64,000 nucleotides of DNA from Primorskyibacter aestuariivivens (GTDB taxonomy: Bacteria > Pseudomonadota > Alphaproteobacteria > Rhodobacterales > Rhodobacteraceae). This document shows positions 33,586 to 48,009 of this stretch, one piece after another. Below the pieces are notes generated by a model that saw only the letters and a list, made by a program, of their open reading frames with translations, was not told the DNA's origin and made no database searches. The translations under genes and the position numbers were made by a program. The stretch lies in assembly GCF_028023675.1 (NCBI RefSeq), contig NZ_JAQIOZ010000018.1, forward strand, positions 1-64,000, in the 5' to 3' direction. Each line of letters begins with the position of its first letter. The stretch's first letter is position 1.

Positions 33586-34842
33586 ATGCGCAGAGTAGTT
33601 GTCACAGGGCTTGGATTGGTCACACCGCTGGCATGCGGAGTGGAGGAAAGCTGGAAGGCCATTCTCGACGGAAAATCCGGGGCTGGCCCCATCACCAGAT
33701 TCGACGCCAGCAATCTGGCCACCACCTATGCCTGCGAAGTGCCCTATGGCGATGGCAGTGATGGCACGTTCAACCCCGATGACTGGATGGTTCCGAAAGA
33801 GCGCCGCAAGGTGGATGATTTCATCCTCTACGGCATCGCGGCGGCGGAACAGGCCGTCCGGGATTCGGGCTGGATGCCCGAGGATGAGGACGACCTGCTG
33901 GAAACCGGTGTACTGATCGGCTCGGGCATCGGCGGGCTGAACTCCATTGCCGAAACCGCCATCCTGATCAAGGAGCGCGGCCCCCGGCGGGTGTCACCCT
34001 TCTTCATTCCCGGCGCGCTGATCAACCTGATCTCCGGTCAGGTGTCGATCAGGTTCGGCTTCAAGGGCCCGAACCATTCGGTTGTGACAGCCTGCTCCAC
34101 CGGTGCCCATGCCATCGGCGACGCCGCACGTATCATCAAGGATGGCGATGCCGAGGTGATGATCGCGGGCGGTGCCGAAAGTGCCATTTCCGAGATTGGC
34201 ATCGCGGGGTTCAATGCCTGCAAGGCGCTCTCGACCAAACGTGGCGACGAGCCGCAAAAGGCCAGCCGTCCTTATGACGCGGATCGTGACGGCTTTGTCA
34301 TGGGCGAGGGCGCGGGCGTGGTTGTGCTGGAAGAATACGAACACGCCAAGGCGCGCGGCGCGAAAATCTACGCCGAGGTCGTGGGCTACGGCATGTCCGG
34401 CGATGCCTATCACATCACCGCGCCCTCCGAGGATGGCGACGGCGCGCTGCGCTGCATGAAGATGGCGCTGAAAAAGGCGGGCGTTGGCCCGTCGATGATC
34501 GACTATATCAACGCGCATGGCACCTCGACCATGGCGGATGTGATCGAGCTGGGCGCGGTTGAGAAGCTGATGGGCGATGCGGCGGACAAGGTCACCATGT
34601 CCTCGACCAAATCCGCCACCGGGCACCTTCTGGGCGCGGCGGGCGCAATCGAGGCGATCTTCTCGATCCTCGCCATCCGCGATCAGGTCGCCCCGCCGAC
34701 CATCAACCTCGACAATCCGGCGGTTGAGACACCGGTCGATCTTGCCGCGAATGAAAAGCGCGAACGCGAGATCAATTACGCGCTCTCCAACTCCTTCGGC
34801 TTTGGCGGCACCAACGCCTCTGTCCTGTTCAAGAAAGTATAA
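33586..34842 (+). CDS. fabF: Beta-ketoacyl-ACP synthase II
   Basis: A 418-residue condensing enzyme of fatty-acid elongation. VVTACSTGAHAIG holds the nucleophile Cys170, YINAHGTSTMADVIELGAVEKL and STKSATGHLLGAAGAIEA hold the two catalytic His residues, and FGFGGTNASVLF ends the protein. The ATG at 33586 follows AAAGGGGG. MltG starts seven bases after its stop, the usual neighbour in Rhodobacterales. The acyl carrier protein gene acpP, often just upstream of fabF, is absent here; the agl operon occupies that place. Confidence 0.96.
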   Translation: MRRVVVTGLGLVTPLACGVEESWKAILDGKSGAGPITRFDASNLATTYACEVPYGDGSDGTFNPDDWMVPKERRKVDDFILYGIAAAEQAVRDSGWMPEDEDDLLETGVLIGSGIGGLNSIAETAILIKERGPRRVSPFFIPGALINLISGQVSIRFGFKGPNHSVVTACSTGAHAIGDAARIIKDGDAEVMIAGGAESAISEIGIAGFNACKALSTKRGDEPQKASRPYDADRDGFVMGEGAGVVVLEEYEHAKARGAKIYAEVVGYGMSGDAYHITAPSEDGDGALRCMKMALKKAGVGPSMIDYINAHGTSTMADVIELGAVEKLMGDAADKVTMSSTKSATGHLLGAAGAIEAIFSILAIRDQVAPPTINLDNPAVETPVDLAANEKREREINYALSNSFGFGGTNASVLFKKV

Positions 34843-34848
34843 ACCACC

Positions 34849-36003
34849 ATGTGGCGCAGCATCGCCTCCAACGCGCTGAGCTTTTTCGTCGTCGCCATTT
34901 TCCTGGCCGGCGGCGTGCTCTTGTGGTCGCAGCGGGAGTTTTCCGCGCCCGGTCCGCTGACCGAAGCGATCTGCCTTCAGGTGGATCGCGGCTCGAATTT
35001 CTCCCGCGTCTCCAAGGATCTGGAAGAGCGTGGCGCGGTGTCCAGCGGGTTTCTGTTCCGCGTGGGCGCGGATTATTCGGACAAGACCGATGAGCTCAAG
35101 GCAGGCTCCTTCCTTGTCTCCGAAGGCGCCAGCATGGCCGAGATCGTCGATATCGTGACCCGGGGCGGGGCCTCCACCTGTGGCACCGAAGTGGTCTACC
35201 GGATCGGCGTGACCCGCGTGTCGGCCGAGGTGCGCGAACTGGACCCGACGACGCAACGCTTTGTCGAGAAAGCCAAATTCAACCCGGCCGAAGACGAGGC
35301 TCCGACGGAATACAAACGCGTGCGCGAACAGGGCGACACGCGCTACCGCATCGCATTGGCCGAGGGCGTGACCAGCTGGCAGGTAGTCGAAGAGCTCAAG
35401 GCGCTGGACGTGCTGGAAGGCTCGGTGGATGAGCTGCCCGTTGAGGGCTCGCTTGCCCCCGACAGCTATGAAGTGCGCCCGGGCACCACGCGTCAGGCGG
35501 TGATCTCGGACATGCAGGCCCGCCAACAGGCAATCATCGACGAGGCCTGGGCCAACCGGGTGGACGGGCTGCCGCTGGAGAGCAAGGACGAGATGCTCAC
35601 GCTGGCCTCGATCATCGAGAAGGAAACCGGCGTGGCCGAGGAGCGCCGCCTTGTGGCGAGCGTCTTCATCAACCGGCTGAACCGTGGCATGCGGCTGCAG
35701 ACCGACCCGACGGTGATTTACGGCATCACGCGCGGGCAGGGGGCGCTGGGCCGGGGGTTGCGCCAGAGCGAGCTGCGCCGCGAGACGCCCTATAACACCT
35801 ATGTCATCGACGGGCTGCCGCCGACCCCCATCGCCAACCCGGGCCGCGCCGCCATCATGGCCGCCGTAGATCCCGAGGACAGCAATTACGTGTTCTTTGT
35901 GGCCGATGGCACCGGTGGCCACGCCTTTGCCGAGACGCTGGACGAACATAACCGCAACGTCGCGCGCTGGCGCGAGATCGAAGCGGAACGCGCGGGGCAG
36001 TAG
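34849..36003 (+). CDS. mltG: Endolytic peptidoglycan transglycosylase MltG
   Basis: A 384-residue inner-membrane protein. An N-terminal helix (ALSFFVVAIFLAGGVLLWS) anchors it, a LysM-like region covers about residues 40-110, and the YceG catalytic domain follows with LASIIEKETGVAEERRLVASVF, whose Glu257 corresponds to the catalytic Glu of E. coli MltG, then QTDPTVIYGI and YNTYVIDGLPPTPIANPG. It cuts nascent glycan strands and so sets their length. It is coupled to fabF, as in many alphaproteobacteria. Confidence 0.95.
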   Translation: MWRSIASNALSFFVVAIFLAGGVLLWSQREFSAPGPLTEAICLQVDRGSNFSRVSKDLEERGAVSSGFLFRVGADYSDKTDELKAGSFLVSEGASMAEIVDIVTRGGASTCGTEVVYRIGVTRVSAEVRELDPTTQRFVEKAKFNPAEDEAPTEYKRVREQGDTRYRIALAEGVTSWQVVEELKALDVLEGSVDELPVEGSLAPDSYEVRPGTTRQAVISDMQARQQAIIDEAWANRVDGLPLESKDEMLTLASIIEKETGVAEERRLVASVFINRLNRGMRLQTDPTVIYGITRGQGALGRGLRQSELRRETPYNTYVIDGLPPTPIANPGRAAIMAAVDPEDSNYVFFVADGTGGHAFAETLDEHNRNVARWREIEAERAGQ

Positions 36004-36009
36004 GGGACA

Positions 36010-36127
36010 AGGGGGCTCTGCCCCCGTCGCCCTGCGGGGTCTCCCGACCCTTCGGCCCTGAGATTGTTCCCCTGGATCAATTTCCTGGCGCGCCTCAGCC
36101 CCCGGGATATTTCCGAGCCAAAGAAGG
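36010..36127 (+). repeat. Dispersed intergenic repeat, copy A
   Basis: The stretch starts GGGGGCTCTGCCCCC, a hairpin, followed by GACCCTTCGGCCCTGAGATT, ATCAAT, GGCGCGCCTCAG and GATATTTCCGAGCCAAAGAAG. The same order of elements appears inverted at 40918-41034 and shortened at 40742-40798. Located between mltG and the MFS gene, it could act as a terminator for mltG. Confidence 0.8.
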
Positions 36128-36251
36128 ACCGGGGCGGGGACAGGGTTTGGGCTTGGCCGTTTGCCGTCTATCATGCAAGACGTTGCGCGTTTGGCTCAGG
36201 TGGTGTTCAAATGACGCCTGTCACCATTCTGTTTCCGGACTGGACATCACC

Positions 36252-37451
36252 ATGCAAGATCAGACCAATGTCACCGCCGCGATTGTCGCGGGCGGCCTCG
36301 TTGCTTTTGTGGGCTTCGGCTTTGCTGCCACCTTCGGCGTGTTCCTGCGCCCGATGTCCGAAGATCTGGGCTGGGCGCGCGAGGTGTTTTCCCTTTCCAT
36401 GGCGATTCAGGCGCTGTGCTGGGGCATCACCCAGCCGCTGGCGGGCATGGTCGCGGATCGTTTCGGCACTGCGCGGGTACTGGGATTTGGCGCGGTGGTG
36501 TCGGCGCTGGGGTTTTTCCTGCGCGGGGCGGTGATTGATCCGGGCGTTTTCGTGGCCTCTGGCGTGATTGTCGGGATCGGCACCGGGGCCTGTTCCTTTC
36601 CGGTGGTGATCGTGGCGCTTGGCAAGGTGGTGGAGACCAGCCGCCGCAGTTTCATTCTCGGGCTCGGCACGGCGGCGGCCTCGACCGGCATGTTCGTGGC
36701 GGCACCGCTGTCCTCCATGCTGTTGGCACGGATTGGCTGGCAAAGCTCGATCCTTGTCATCGCGGCCAGTTTCCTGCTGATCCTGCCGGGCCTGGTGTTC
36801 ATCGCGCGGGTGTCGAAACCCACCGCCACAGGGGCGGGCAGTGACGGGTTCGGCCATGCGGTGCGCACCGCCTTTGGCGACCGGTCCTTTGTCTTGTTGT
36901 TCGTGGGGTTCTTTGTCTGCGGCTTCCATGTCGCGTTCATCCAGACCCACCTGCCTGCCTATATCGCGGATCAGGGTCTGGCCCCGATCATTGGCGCGTG
37001 GTCGCTGGGGCTGATCGGGTTGTTCAACATCGCCGGGTCGTTCCTGTCGGGCTGGTCGGGGCAGCGGTATTCCAAGAAGACCGTGCTGTCGGGCATCTAT
37101 TTCGTCCGCGCCGCGGTGATCATGGCGTTCATTCTTATCCCGCTCACGCCCGCCAGCGTCTATGTCTTCTCGGCCGCGATGGGGTTGCTCTGGCTCTCGA
37201 CCGTGCCGTTGACCACCGGGCTGGTGGCCCAGACCCAAGGCTTGCGTTTCCTGTCGACCCTCGCCGGGCTGGTGTTTTTCAGCCATCAGACCGGCGCATT
37301 CATCGGCGCGTGGCTGGGCGGGCGCATCTATGACAGCACGGGCGATTACGCGATGATGTGGTGGATGGCGATTGTGTTGGGGCTTTTGGCGACGTTGATA
37401 CACATGCCTATTCGTGAAACGCCGGGACCTTTGGCGCAAGCCGAGCAATAA
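36252..37451 (+). CDS. MFS transporter, monocarboxylate/oxalate-formate-like
   Basis: A 399-residue protein with about 12 membrane helices. The start at MQDQTNVTAAIVAGGLVAFVGFGFAATFGVFL places the first helix at the N-terminus; a longer frame upstream was rejected as it runs through the repeat. GMVADRFGTARVLGFG fits the MFS loop 2-3 motif, and the overall pattern resembles the branch that contains oxalate-formate and monocarboxylate transporters. No substrate can be assigned. It is convergent with gyrA. Confidence 0.85.
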   Translation: MQDQTNVTAAIVAGGLVAFVGFGFAATFGVFLRPMSEDLGWAREVFSLSMAIQALCWGITQPLAGMVADRFGTARVLGFGAVVSALGFFLRGAVIDPGVFVASGVIVGIGTGACSFPVVIVALGKVVETSRRSFILGLGTAAASTGMFVAAPLSSMLLARIGWQSSILVIAASFLLILPGLVFIARVSKPTATGAGSDGFGHAVRTAFGDRSFVLLFVGFFVCGFHVAFIQTHLPAYIADQGLAPIIGAWSLGLIGLFNIAGSFLSGWSGQRYSKKTVLSGIYFVRAAVIMAFILIPLTPASVYVFSAAMGLLWLSTVPLTTGLVAQTQGLRFLSTLAGLVFFSHQTGAFIGAWLGGRIYDSTGDYAMMWWMAIVLGLLATLIHMPIRETPGPLAQAEQ

Positions 37452-37461
37452 GCAAAGAAAA

Positions 37462-37493
37462 ACCCCCGGTCAGGGTTTCACCGGACCGGGGGT
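37462..37493. terminator. Terminator between the MFS gene and gyrA
   Basis: ACCCCCGGTC at 37462-37471 pairs with GACCGGGGGT at 37484-37493, a 10-pair stem. On the minus strand the stem is followed by TTTTTCTTT, so it is a clear intrinsic terminator for gyrA. It could also serve the convergent MFS gene, although no T-run follows on the plus strand. Confidence 0.85.
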
Positions 37494-37513
37494 AAGCTGT
37501 CCGCCAGGCGGGG

Positions 37514-40249
37514 TTATCCCTCGCCGCCCTCGGCCTCGTCTTCATCCGCCTGTTCGGCGATCCAGGCCACGCTGACCACTTCTTCGCCCTTGCCGGTGTT
37601 GAACACCTTGACGCCACCGGCGCTGCGCGAGCGGAAGGAAATGCCATCGACCGGCACGCGGATCGACTGACCCTTGGAGGTGGCGAGCATGATCTGATCA
37701 TCCAGATCGACCGGGAAAGAGGCGACCAAAGCGCCACCGCGCATCGCCTTGTCCATCGCCTGCACGCCCTGGCCGCCGCGCCCGCGCACGGGGTAGTCAT
37801 GGGACGAACTCAGCTTGCCGGTGCCCTGTGCGGTGATGGTCAGGATCAGGTTTTCCGCCGCCGACATTTCGGCATAGCGTTCCTGGCTCAATTCGCCGGG
37901 CATTGCGGCGTCCTCATCCTCGGCCTCGGCATCATCGGCCAGACCAGCCACGGCGCGGCGCATCTTGAGATAGGCGGCGCGCTCGGAAGCTTCGGCCTCG
38001 AAATGGCGGATTACAGACATGGACACGACCCGGTCGCCATTGTTGAGACGAATGCCCCGCACGCCGGTCGATTTGCGGCCCTTGAAGACCCGCACATCGG
38101 TGGTGGGGAAGCGGATCGCGCGGCCCGCATCGGTGACCAGCATGACATCGTCATCCTCACCCGCGATACGCGCATTGACCAGTTCCACACCCTCGGGCAG
38201 GTCCATGGCGATCTTGCCATTGCGCTTCACATTGGTGAAATCCGACAGCGCGTTGCGCCGCACATCGCCCGCGGAGGTGGCAAAGACGATTTGCAGATCG
38301 GCCCATTCCTCTTCGTCCCGGTCCACCGGCATGATGGCGGCGATGGAGACACCGGTCGGGATGGGCAGGATATTCACGATGGCCTTGCCCTTGGAGGTGC
38401 GTCCGCCCAGCGGCAGGCGCCAGGTCTTAAGCTTGTAGACCATACCATCAGTGGTGAAGAACAAGAGCTGCGTATGGGTGTTGGCGACGAACAGCGTGGT
38501 CACCACATCGTCGTCCTTGAGCCCGCCACCGGACAGCCCCTTGCCACCACGTTTCTGGGCGCGGAAATCGGCCAAGGGCGTGCGCTTGATATAGCCGCCC
38601 TGGGTCACGGTCACGACCATATCCTCGCGCTCGATCAGGTCCTCGTCCTCCATATCGCCGGACCAGTCGGTGATTTCGGTACGGCGCGGCACAGCAAATA
38701 GTTCGCGGGTTTCGCGCAGCTCGTCCGCGATGATGCCCATGATGCGTTCGCGCGAGGCAAGGATTTCGAGGTATTCCTTGATCTTGCCTGCCAGGTCTTC
38801 CAACTCGTCCGTGACTTCCTTGACCCCGATCTGGGTCAGGCGCTGGAGCCGCAGTTCGAGAATGGCACGCGCCTGTGTCTCGGACAGGTTATAGGTGCCA
38901 TCGTCATTCATCGTATGGGTCGGATCGTCGATCAGGCGAATGTAATCGGCGATGTCATGGGCGGGCCAGCGCCGTTCCATCAGCTTGGCGCGGGCTTCTG
39001 CCGCGTCCGCAGAGGAGCGGATGGTGGCCACCACCTCGTCCACGTTGGTAACAGCCACGGCCAGTCCGCACAGCACGTGGGAACGTTCGCGCGCTTTGCG
39101 TAACAGATGCGCGGTGCGGCGTGCAACCACGTCTTCGCGGAAATCAATGAAGGATGTCAGGAACTTGCGCAGCGTCAGCTGCTCGGGTCGCCCACCGTTT
39201 AGCGCCAGCATGTTGCAGCCGAAATGCGTCTGCATGGGGGTGAAACGGAACAGCTGGTTCAGCACCACGTCCGGGGTGGCATCGCGTTTCAACTCCACCA
39301 CGACCCGCACGCCGTTGCGGTCGCTCTCGTCCTGCACATGGGCGATGCCCTCGATCCGCTTGTCACGCGCGGCCTCGGCGATCTTTTCGATCATCGAAGC
39401 CTTGTTCACCTGATAGGGGATCTCGTCGATGACGATGGCATAGCGGTCCTTGCGCAGCTCTTCGACCCGGGTCTTGGCGCGGATAATGACGCTGCCGCGG
39501 CCTTCCAGATAGGCCTTGCGCGCGCCGGAACGGCCCAGAATGATCCCGCCGGTGGGAAAATCCGGGGCGGGGATATAGTCGATCAACTGCTCGGAGGACA
39601 GGTCGGGATCCTCGATCAGTGCCAGCGTGGCGTCCACCACCTCGCCCAGGTTATGGGGCGGGATATTCGTGGCCATGCCAACCGCAATGCCGCCCGCGCC
39701 ATTGACCAGCATATTGGGGAAGCGCGCGGGCAGAACGGTGGGCTCTTTCTGCTTGCCGTCGTAATTGTCCTGAAAATCCACCGTCTCCTTGTCGATATCG
39801 GCCAGGAGATAGGCGGCGGGCTTGTCCATGCGCACCTCGGTATAGCGCATGGCGGCGGGGTTATCGCCGTCCATGGACCCGAAATTGCCCTGACCATCCA
39901 GAAGCGGCAGGGACATGGAGAAATCCTGCGCCATGCGCACCAGCGCGTCATAGATCGCGCTGTCGCCATGGGGGTGGTACTGACCCATCACATCGCCCAC
40001 CGGGCGGGCGGATTTGCGATAGGGCTTGTCATGGCTGTTATTGGTTTCGTGCATCGCGAAAAGGATGCGCCGATGCACCGGCTTCAACCCGTCGCGCAGA
40101 TCCGGGATCGCGCGGGAGACGATAACCGACATGGCATAGTCGAGATAGGCCGACTTCATCTCGTCGGTGATCGACACCGTCGGTCCGTCATAGGCCGGGC
40201 GCTCGGGCTTTTCTTCTTCGTTTTCGGGGGGTTGGGGCGTGTCGCTCAC
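37514..40249 (-). CDS. gyrA: DNA gyrase subunit A
   Basis: A 911-residue type II topoisomerase subunit. The catalytic Tyr136 lies in NPAAMRYTE. The quinolone-resistance region reads [18 protein letters not shown] with Ser97 and Asp101 (equivalent to E. coli 83 and 87) in the sensitive form. The C-terminal beta-pinwheel carries the GyrA box variant QKRGGKG. An acidic insert [15 protein letters not shown] in the C-terminal domain and a Glu/Asp-rich tail are notable. It introduces negative supercoils together with GyrB. The gene stands alone with a terminator behind it. Confidence 0.97.
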   Translation of the reverse strand: MSDTPQPPENEEEKPERPAYDGPTVSITDEMKSAYLDYAMSVIVSRAIPDLRDGLKPVHRRILFAMHETNNSHDKPYRKSARPVGDVMGQYHPHGDSAIYDALVRMAQDFSMSLPLLDGQGNFGSMDGDNPAAMRYTEVRMDKPAAYLLADIDKETVDFQDNYDGKQKEPTVLPARFPNMLVNGAGGIAVGMATNIPPHNLGEVVDATLALIEDPDLSSEQLIDYIPAPDFPTGGIILGRSGARKAYLEGRGSVIIRAKTRVEELRKDRYAIVIDEIPYQVNKASMIEKIAEAARDKRIEGIAHVQDESDRNGVRVVVELKRDATPDVVLNQLFRFTPMQTHFGCNMLALNGGRPEQLTLRKFLTSFIDFREDVVARRTAHLLRKARERSHVLCGLAVAVTNVDEVVATIRSSADAAEARAKLMERRWPAHDIADYIRLIDDPTHTMNDDGTYNLSETQARAILELRLQRLTQIGVKEVTDELEDLAGKIKEYLEILASRERIMGIIADELRETRELFAVPRRTEITDWSGDMEDEDLIEREDMVVTVTQGGYIKRTPLADFRAQKRGGKGLSGGGLKDDDVVTTLFVANTHTQLLFFTTDGMVYKLKTWRLPLGGRTSKGKAIVNILPIPTGVSIAAIMPVDRDEEEWADLQIVFATSAGDVRRNALSDFTNVKRNGKIAMDLPEGVELVNARIAGEDDDVMLVTDAGRAIRFPTTDVRVFKGRKSTGVRGIRLNNGDRVVSMSVIRHFEAEASERAAYLKMRRAVAGLADDAEAEDEDAAMPGELSQERYAEMSAAENLILTITAQGTGKLSSSHDYPVRGRGGQGVQAMDKAMRGGALVASFPVDLDDQIMLATSKGQSIRVPVDGISFRSRSAGGVKVFNTGKGEEVVSVAWIAEQADEDEAEGGEG

Positions 40250-40441
40250 GTATCCTCACCGGTTTTTGACGGTTTCTATATCTTGTTGTCCGCTCTTATA
40301 TCAGAGGCAGGATATGGGGTGCAATCATTGCTTTGCCCGGATTTGGCAGCCACAACGTCAAGCTGCTAACATACTGTTTTCATTGAAAAGTAATTTCTTT
40401 CGGGCATCATGAAAATGGAGCAGGCAAAAATGAGGTGACCC
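40250..40441. promoter_or_regulatory. Divergent promoter region of gyrA and usg
   Basis: The 192-base gap between the two divergent genes is relatively AT-rich near 40370-40430. No regulator site could be named. A GAGGTGA lies just before the usg ATG. Confidence 0.4.
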
Positions 40442-40711
40442 ATGCAGATGTCCGAGACGGAAATGATGCTCAAGGGATACGGGCTGACGACGGCGGAGTT
40501 TTACTACCACATGCCCGATTATGCCCATGTGCTGAACAGCTATATCTGGCAGGAGTATGATATCGCGCCCGATCATCCCCGGCTCTTCAAATTCATAGAA
40601 TTCTGGCAGGACGAGATCGAGGGCCCGCTGCATTCCGTGCGCTTTACCCATCGCAAGATGATTGCGCCGGGGGAGTGGCGCAATGTTGTGGGGGAGTTCA
40701 CCTATCATTGA
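40442..40711 (+). CDS. usg: Usg family protein
   Basis: An 89-residue protein of the alphaproteobacterial Usg family: MLKGYGLTTAEFYYHMPDYAHVLNSYIWQEYDIAPDHPRLFKFIEFW and GPLHSVRFTHRKMIAPGEW. Older annotation names it after phosphoribosylanthranilate isomerase, but the biochemical role is unknown to me. It has GAGGTGA just upstream and stands alone next to gyrA. Confidence 0.9.
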   Translation: MQMSETEMMLKGYGLTTAEFYYHMPDYAHVLNSYIWQEYDIAPDHPRLFKFIEFWQDEIEGPLHSVRFTHRKMIAPGEWRNVVGEFTYH

Positions 40712-40741
40712 GGTTGCGCCGGCTATGCCGTCGCGCTGGGT

Positions 40742-40798
40742 GGGGGCTCTGCCCCCGTCGCTTCGCGACACCCCCGAGGTATTTATAAACAGAAGAAG
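40742..40798 (+). repeat. Dispersed intergenic repeat, copy B (short)
   Basis: It opens with GGGGGCTCTGCCCCCGTCG, the same hairpin as copy A, but jumps directly to CCCCCGAGGTATTTATAAACAGAAGAAG, the tail of the family. The middle part present in copies A and C is missing. It lies after usg and could terminate it. Confidence 0.75.
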
Positions 40799-40874
40799 TA
40801 ACGGATCATTAAGGTAATGATGCACTCTGTTCCTGCGGTACAGGCGGAGGCGCCGATGATCGCAACAGGAGAAG

Positions 40875-40904
40875 GCCCCCGTTTCGGAGTGATCCGACGG
40901 GGGC
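40875..40904. terminator. Hairpin between copies B and C of the repeat
   Basis: GCCCCCGT at 40875-40882 pairs with ACGGGGGC at 40897-40904, and an inner CGGA/TCCG extends the stem. It is followed on the plus strand by TGGATCTTTCC. It lies in the 336-base gene-free gap between convergent usg and the SYLF gene and may terminate either one. Confidence 0.55.
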
Positions 40905-40917
40905 TGGATCTTTCCTG

Positions 40918-41034
40918 ATCTTCTTCTGTTTGAAAATACCTCGGGGACTGAGGCGCGCCCGGAGATTGATCCGGGGGATCAATCTCAGCGCCGAAGGGTC
41001 GGAGACCGCCGAAGGCCGGGGGGCAGAGCCCCCC
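40918..41034 (-). repeat. Dispersed intergenic repeat, copy C
   Basis: Read on the minus strand it begins GGGGGGCTCTGCCCCCC, then GACCCTTCGGCGCTGAGATT, GGATCAATCTCCGGG, GCGCGCCTCAG and CCCCGAGGTATTTTCAAACAG. The order and much of the sequence match copy A. It follows the 3' end of the SYLF gene in that gene's own direction. Confidence 0.8.
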
Positions 41035-41047
41035 AATCCGCCTGAAT

Positions 41048-41605
41048 TCAGGGAATGATCCGGGTGTATTTCACGCCTTCCAGCGTCGCGCCGATACGCA
41101 AACCGGCCTGGCCAAAGACCACGGCGATGATCGGGGCCAGCGATGTGGTGGTTTCTGCGCTCACATCGCCGCCGCCATCGGGGATGGCGTATTCGATGCC
41201 CGCACCCGCGGCAAAGCCCGGCGAGCGGCGGAAATTCTCCAGCGCCTGATCGGTCATGAAATAGAGCACATGCGCATATTGCTGCGCGCCGATCTGCAGA
41301 CCGGTCGAAAGCTTGGTCAGCGCATAGTAATCCACGGTGGCCCCATTGATGCGCAGCGCGCCGCGCCCGTAACCACCGCCAAGGCCAAGGCCCGCCTCGG
41401 TCACCAGCGGCATGACCAGCATGCCCACTGATTTCGCCTCGACCTCGCGGGTGGCGGGGAATTCGGCGTAAAGCTGGGACAGGGTTGCATCGGCGCGCGC
41501 GTCGATGGTGGCCGGGCCGGCCGAGCCGACACCATTGCCGCAGGCGGCCAGCGATGTGGCGGCAAGGCCGGACATCATGAAAGTACGACGGGGAAGGGTG
41601 TTCAT
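41048..41605 (-). CDS. SYLF-domain lipoprotein (YSC84-related)
   Basis: A 185-residue exported protein. The N-terminus MNTLPRRTFMMSGLAATSLAACGNG combines a twin-Arg pair with a lipobox (LAAC), so it is probably a lipid-anchored periplasmic protein, possibly exported by Tat. The rest matches the SYLF/YSC84 domain: AKSVGMLVMPLVTEAGLGLGGGYGRGALRING, YYALTKLSTGLQIGAQQYAHVLYFMTDQALENF and GATLEGVKYTRI. Eukaryotic relatives bind phosphoinositides; the bacterial role is unknown. Confidence 0.88.
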   Translation of the reverse strand: MNTLPRRTFMMSGLAATSLAACGNGVGSAGPATIDARADATLSQLYAEFPATREVEAKSVGMLVMPLVTEAGLGLGGGYGRGALRINGATVDYYALTKLSTGLQIGAQQYAHVLYFMTDQALENFRRSPGFAAGAGIEYAIPDGGGDVSAETTTSLAPIIAVVFGQAGLRIGATLEGVKYTRIIP

Positions 41606-41716
41606 GGCTTACCTCTGCTCGAAATGCCTCTTGCGCCGGTCTTGATGCCGGTCGTCGACGCAAGCTTACCCCAGCCGCGATGCGCTGTCACGCCCCAAGC
41701 GGGCCGCTTGGGCGGT

Positions 41717-46900
<5,184 letters not shown>

Positions 46901-47033
46901 TTTTGATCGGAAATCAATCGGACCAGATTTGTGCGACGTGACGCAAACCGGCGTCGCCCTGACACATTTGCGGGTGTTGAAAAGGTTAACAGACGCGCAC
47001 TAGGTTACCCCAAAAACCAGCTGGGGTTGAATA

Positions 47034-47597
47034 GTGGCAAGCCTGAATCGCGTCTATATGCAAAAGAAGAGCCGGACGCTCCTTCGCACCCTGATGCCCG
47101 AGACGCTGGACGCGGTTGAAATTTCCGGCGTCTGGGGCAAGCATCTGGGCTTTCGGTCCTATCAGAGCCTGTTCTTTCCGGAACATGACATTTGCGAAGG
47201 CCCGATCAGCGTGGATGGCGCGCCGGTCCGGTGTGACATTATTCTCGCCAATCAGGTCTGGGAACATCTCGACCGGCCTTATGCCGCGGTGCGCCATGTG
47301 CGCGAGATGCTGCGCCCGGGCGGGTATTTCTGGATCGCGGTGCCGTTTTTCATCCCGTATCACGGCGCGCCGGTGGATTGTTCCCGCTGGTCGGCGCGGG
47401 GGCTTGCCAACCTGTTGATCGAAGGCGGGTTTCAGCCCGAAAATGTCATGTCGGATCAATGGGGGAACCGCGAAGCCGCGTTACGAAATCTGGTGGGGAA
47501 ATGGCCGCCGGAATATGACAAGGCCAATGATGATTTGACCAACGATCCGGATTTTCCGATTTGCGCCTGGGCCTTGGCGCAAAAGGAAGGGTTTTGA
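47034..47597 (+). CDS. Class I SAM-dependent methyltransferase
   Basis: A 187-residue protein of the methyltransferase type found near cell-surface glycan genes. It opens SLNRVYMQKKSRTLLRTL, has EISGVWGKHLGFRSYQSLFFPEHDICEGP in place of a classic glycine-rich loop, then CDIILANQVWEHLDRPYAAVRHVREMLRPGGYFWIAVPFFIPYHGAPVDCSRW. The weak motif I could mean a divergent SAM pocket. The start is GTG at 47034; an internal ATG at 47058 is the alternative. Substrate unknown. It lies alone between mfd and the convergent ribbon-helix-helix gene. Confidence 0.8.
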   Translation: MASLNRVYMQKKSRTLLRTLMPETLDAVEISGVWGKHLGFRSYQSLFFPEHDICEGPISVDGAPVRCDIILANQVWEHLDRPYAAVRHVREMLRPGGYFWIAVPFFIPYHGAPVDCSRWSARGLANLLIEGGFQPENVMSDQWGNREAALRNLVGKWPPEYDKANDDLTNDPDFPICAWALAQKEGF

Positions 47598-47610
47598 GTC
47601 ACCTTTGGCG

Positions 47611-47838
47611 TCAGTCAATACAACTTTCGCGGTAGTATCGTAGGACGTAAAGCCGAATGGCCGAGGCAAGCCCGCAATCGGTGCCGCGCGCTTCATCTAT
47701 TTCTGCGGCTAACGCATTGATAGGTTGGGACCTTTTGTCCGCAATGTCACGGAAAGCGCGCCAGAAGTCGTCCTCCAGTGAAACCGAAGTACGATGCCCC
47801 CGCAGCGTCAAAGATCGTTTTTTGGGCCGAGAATTCAT
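47611..47838 (-). CDS. Ribbon-helix-helix domain protein
   Basis: A 75-residue protein: PKKRSLTLRGHRTSVSLEDDFWRAFRDIADKRSQPINALAAEIDEARG then GLASAIRLYVLRYYRE. This is the ribbon-helix-helix type seen in alphaproteobacteria next to fumC and a DUF4169 gene, presumably a small DNA-binding regulator. The ATG at 47838 has TGGAG eight bases upstream. It reads in the same direction as the DUF4169 gene, separated from it by an AT-rich spacer. Confidence 0.85.
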   Translation of the reverse strand: MNSRPKKRSLTLRGHRTSVSLEDDFWRAFRDIADKRSQPINALAAEIDEARGTDCGLASAIRLYVLRYYRESCID

Positions 47839-48009
47839 ATTGAATAACTCCAGGTGGAGGTCCCGAACAGGCAACATTAATGGCTCGTGCAAAACAGGCA
47901 GCAGCACAAGTTTTATTTTTATTCAACTATATAATGTGTACTCATTACCGATTGCAACTCTGCAATTCGGGACGATGATTAAGCAGACAGTATTAGAACT
48001 AAATAAACT
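47839..48009. other. AT-rich spacer between the DUF4169 and ribbon-helix-helix genes
   Basis: The 171 bases, mainly 47900-48010, are far richer in A and T than the surroundings, with runs such as TTTTATTTTTATT. I see no supported gene. Since the flanking genes usually lie close together, the stretch may be an insertion or a promoter for the downstream gene. Confidence 0.5.

Noticed and set aside
33994-36174. A 726-residue frame antisense to fabF and mltG
   Set aside because: It is His/Arg/Gly-rich with no motif, and arises from the codon pattern of the high-GC genes on the other strand.
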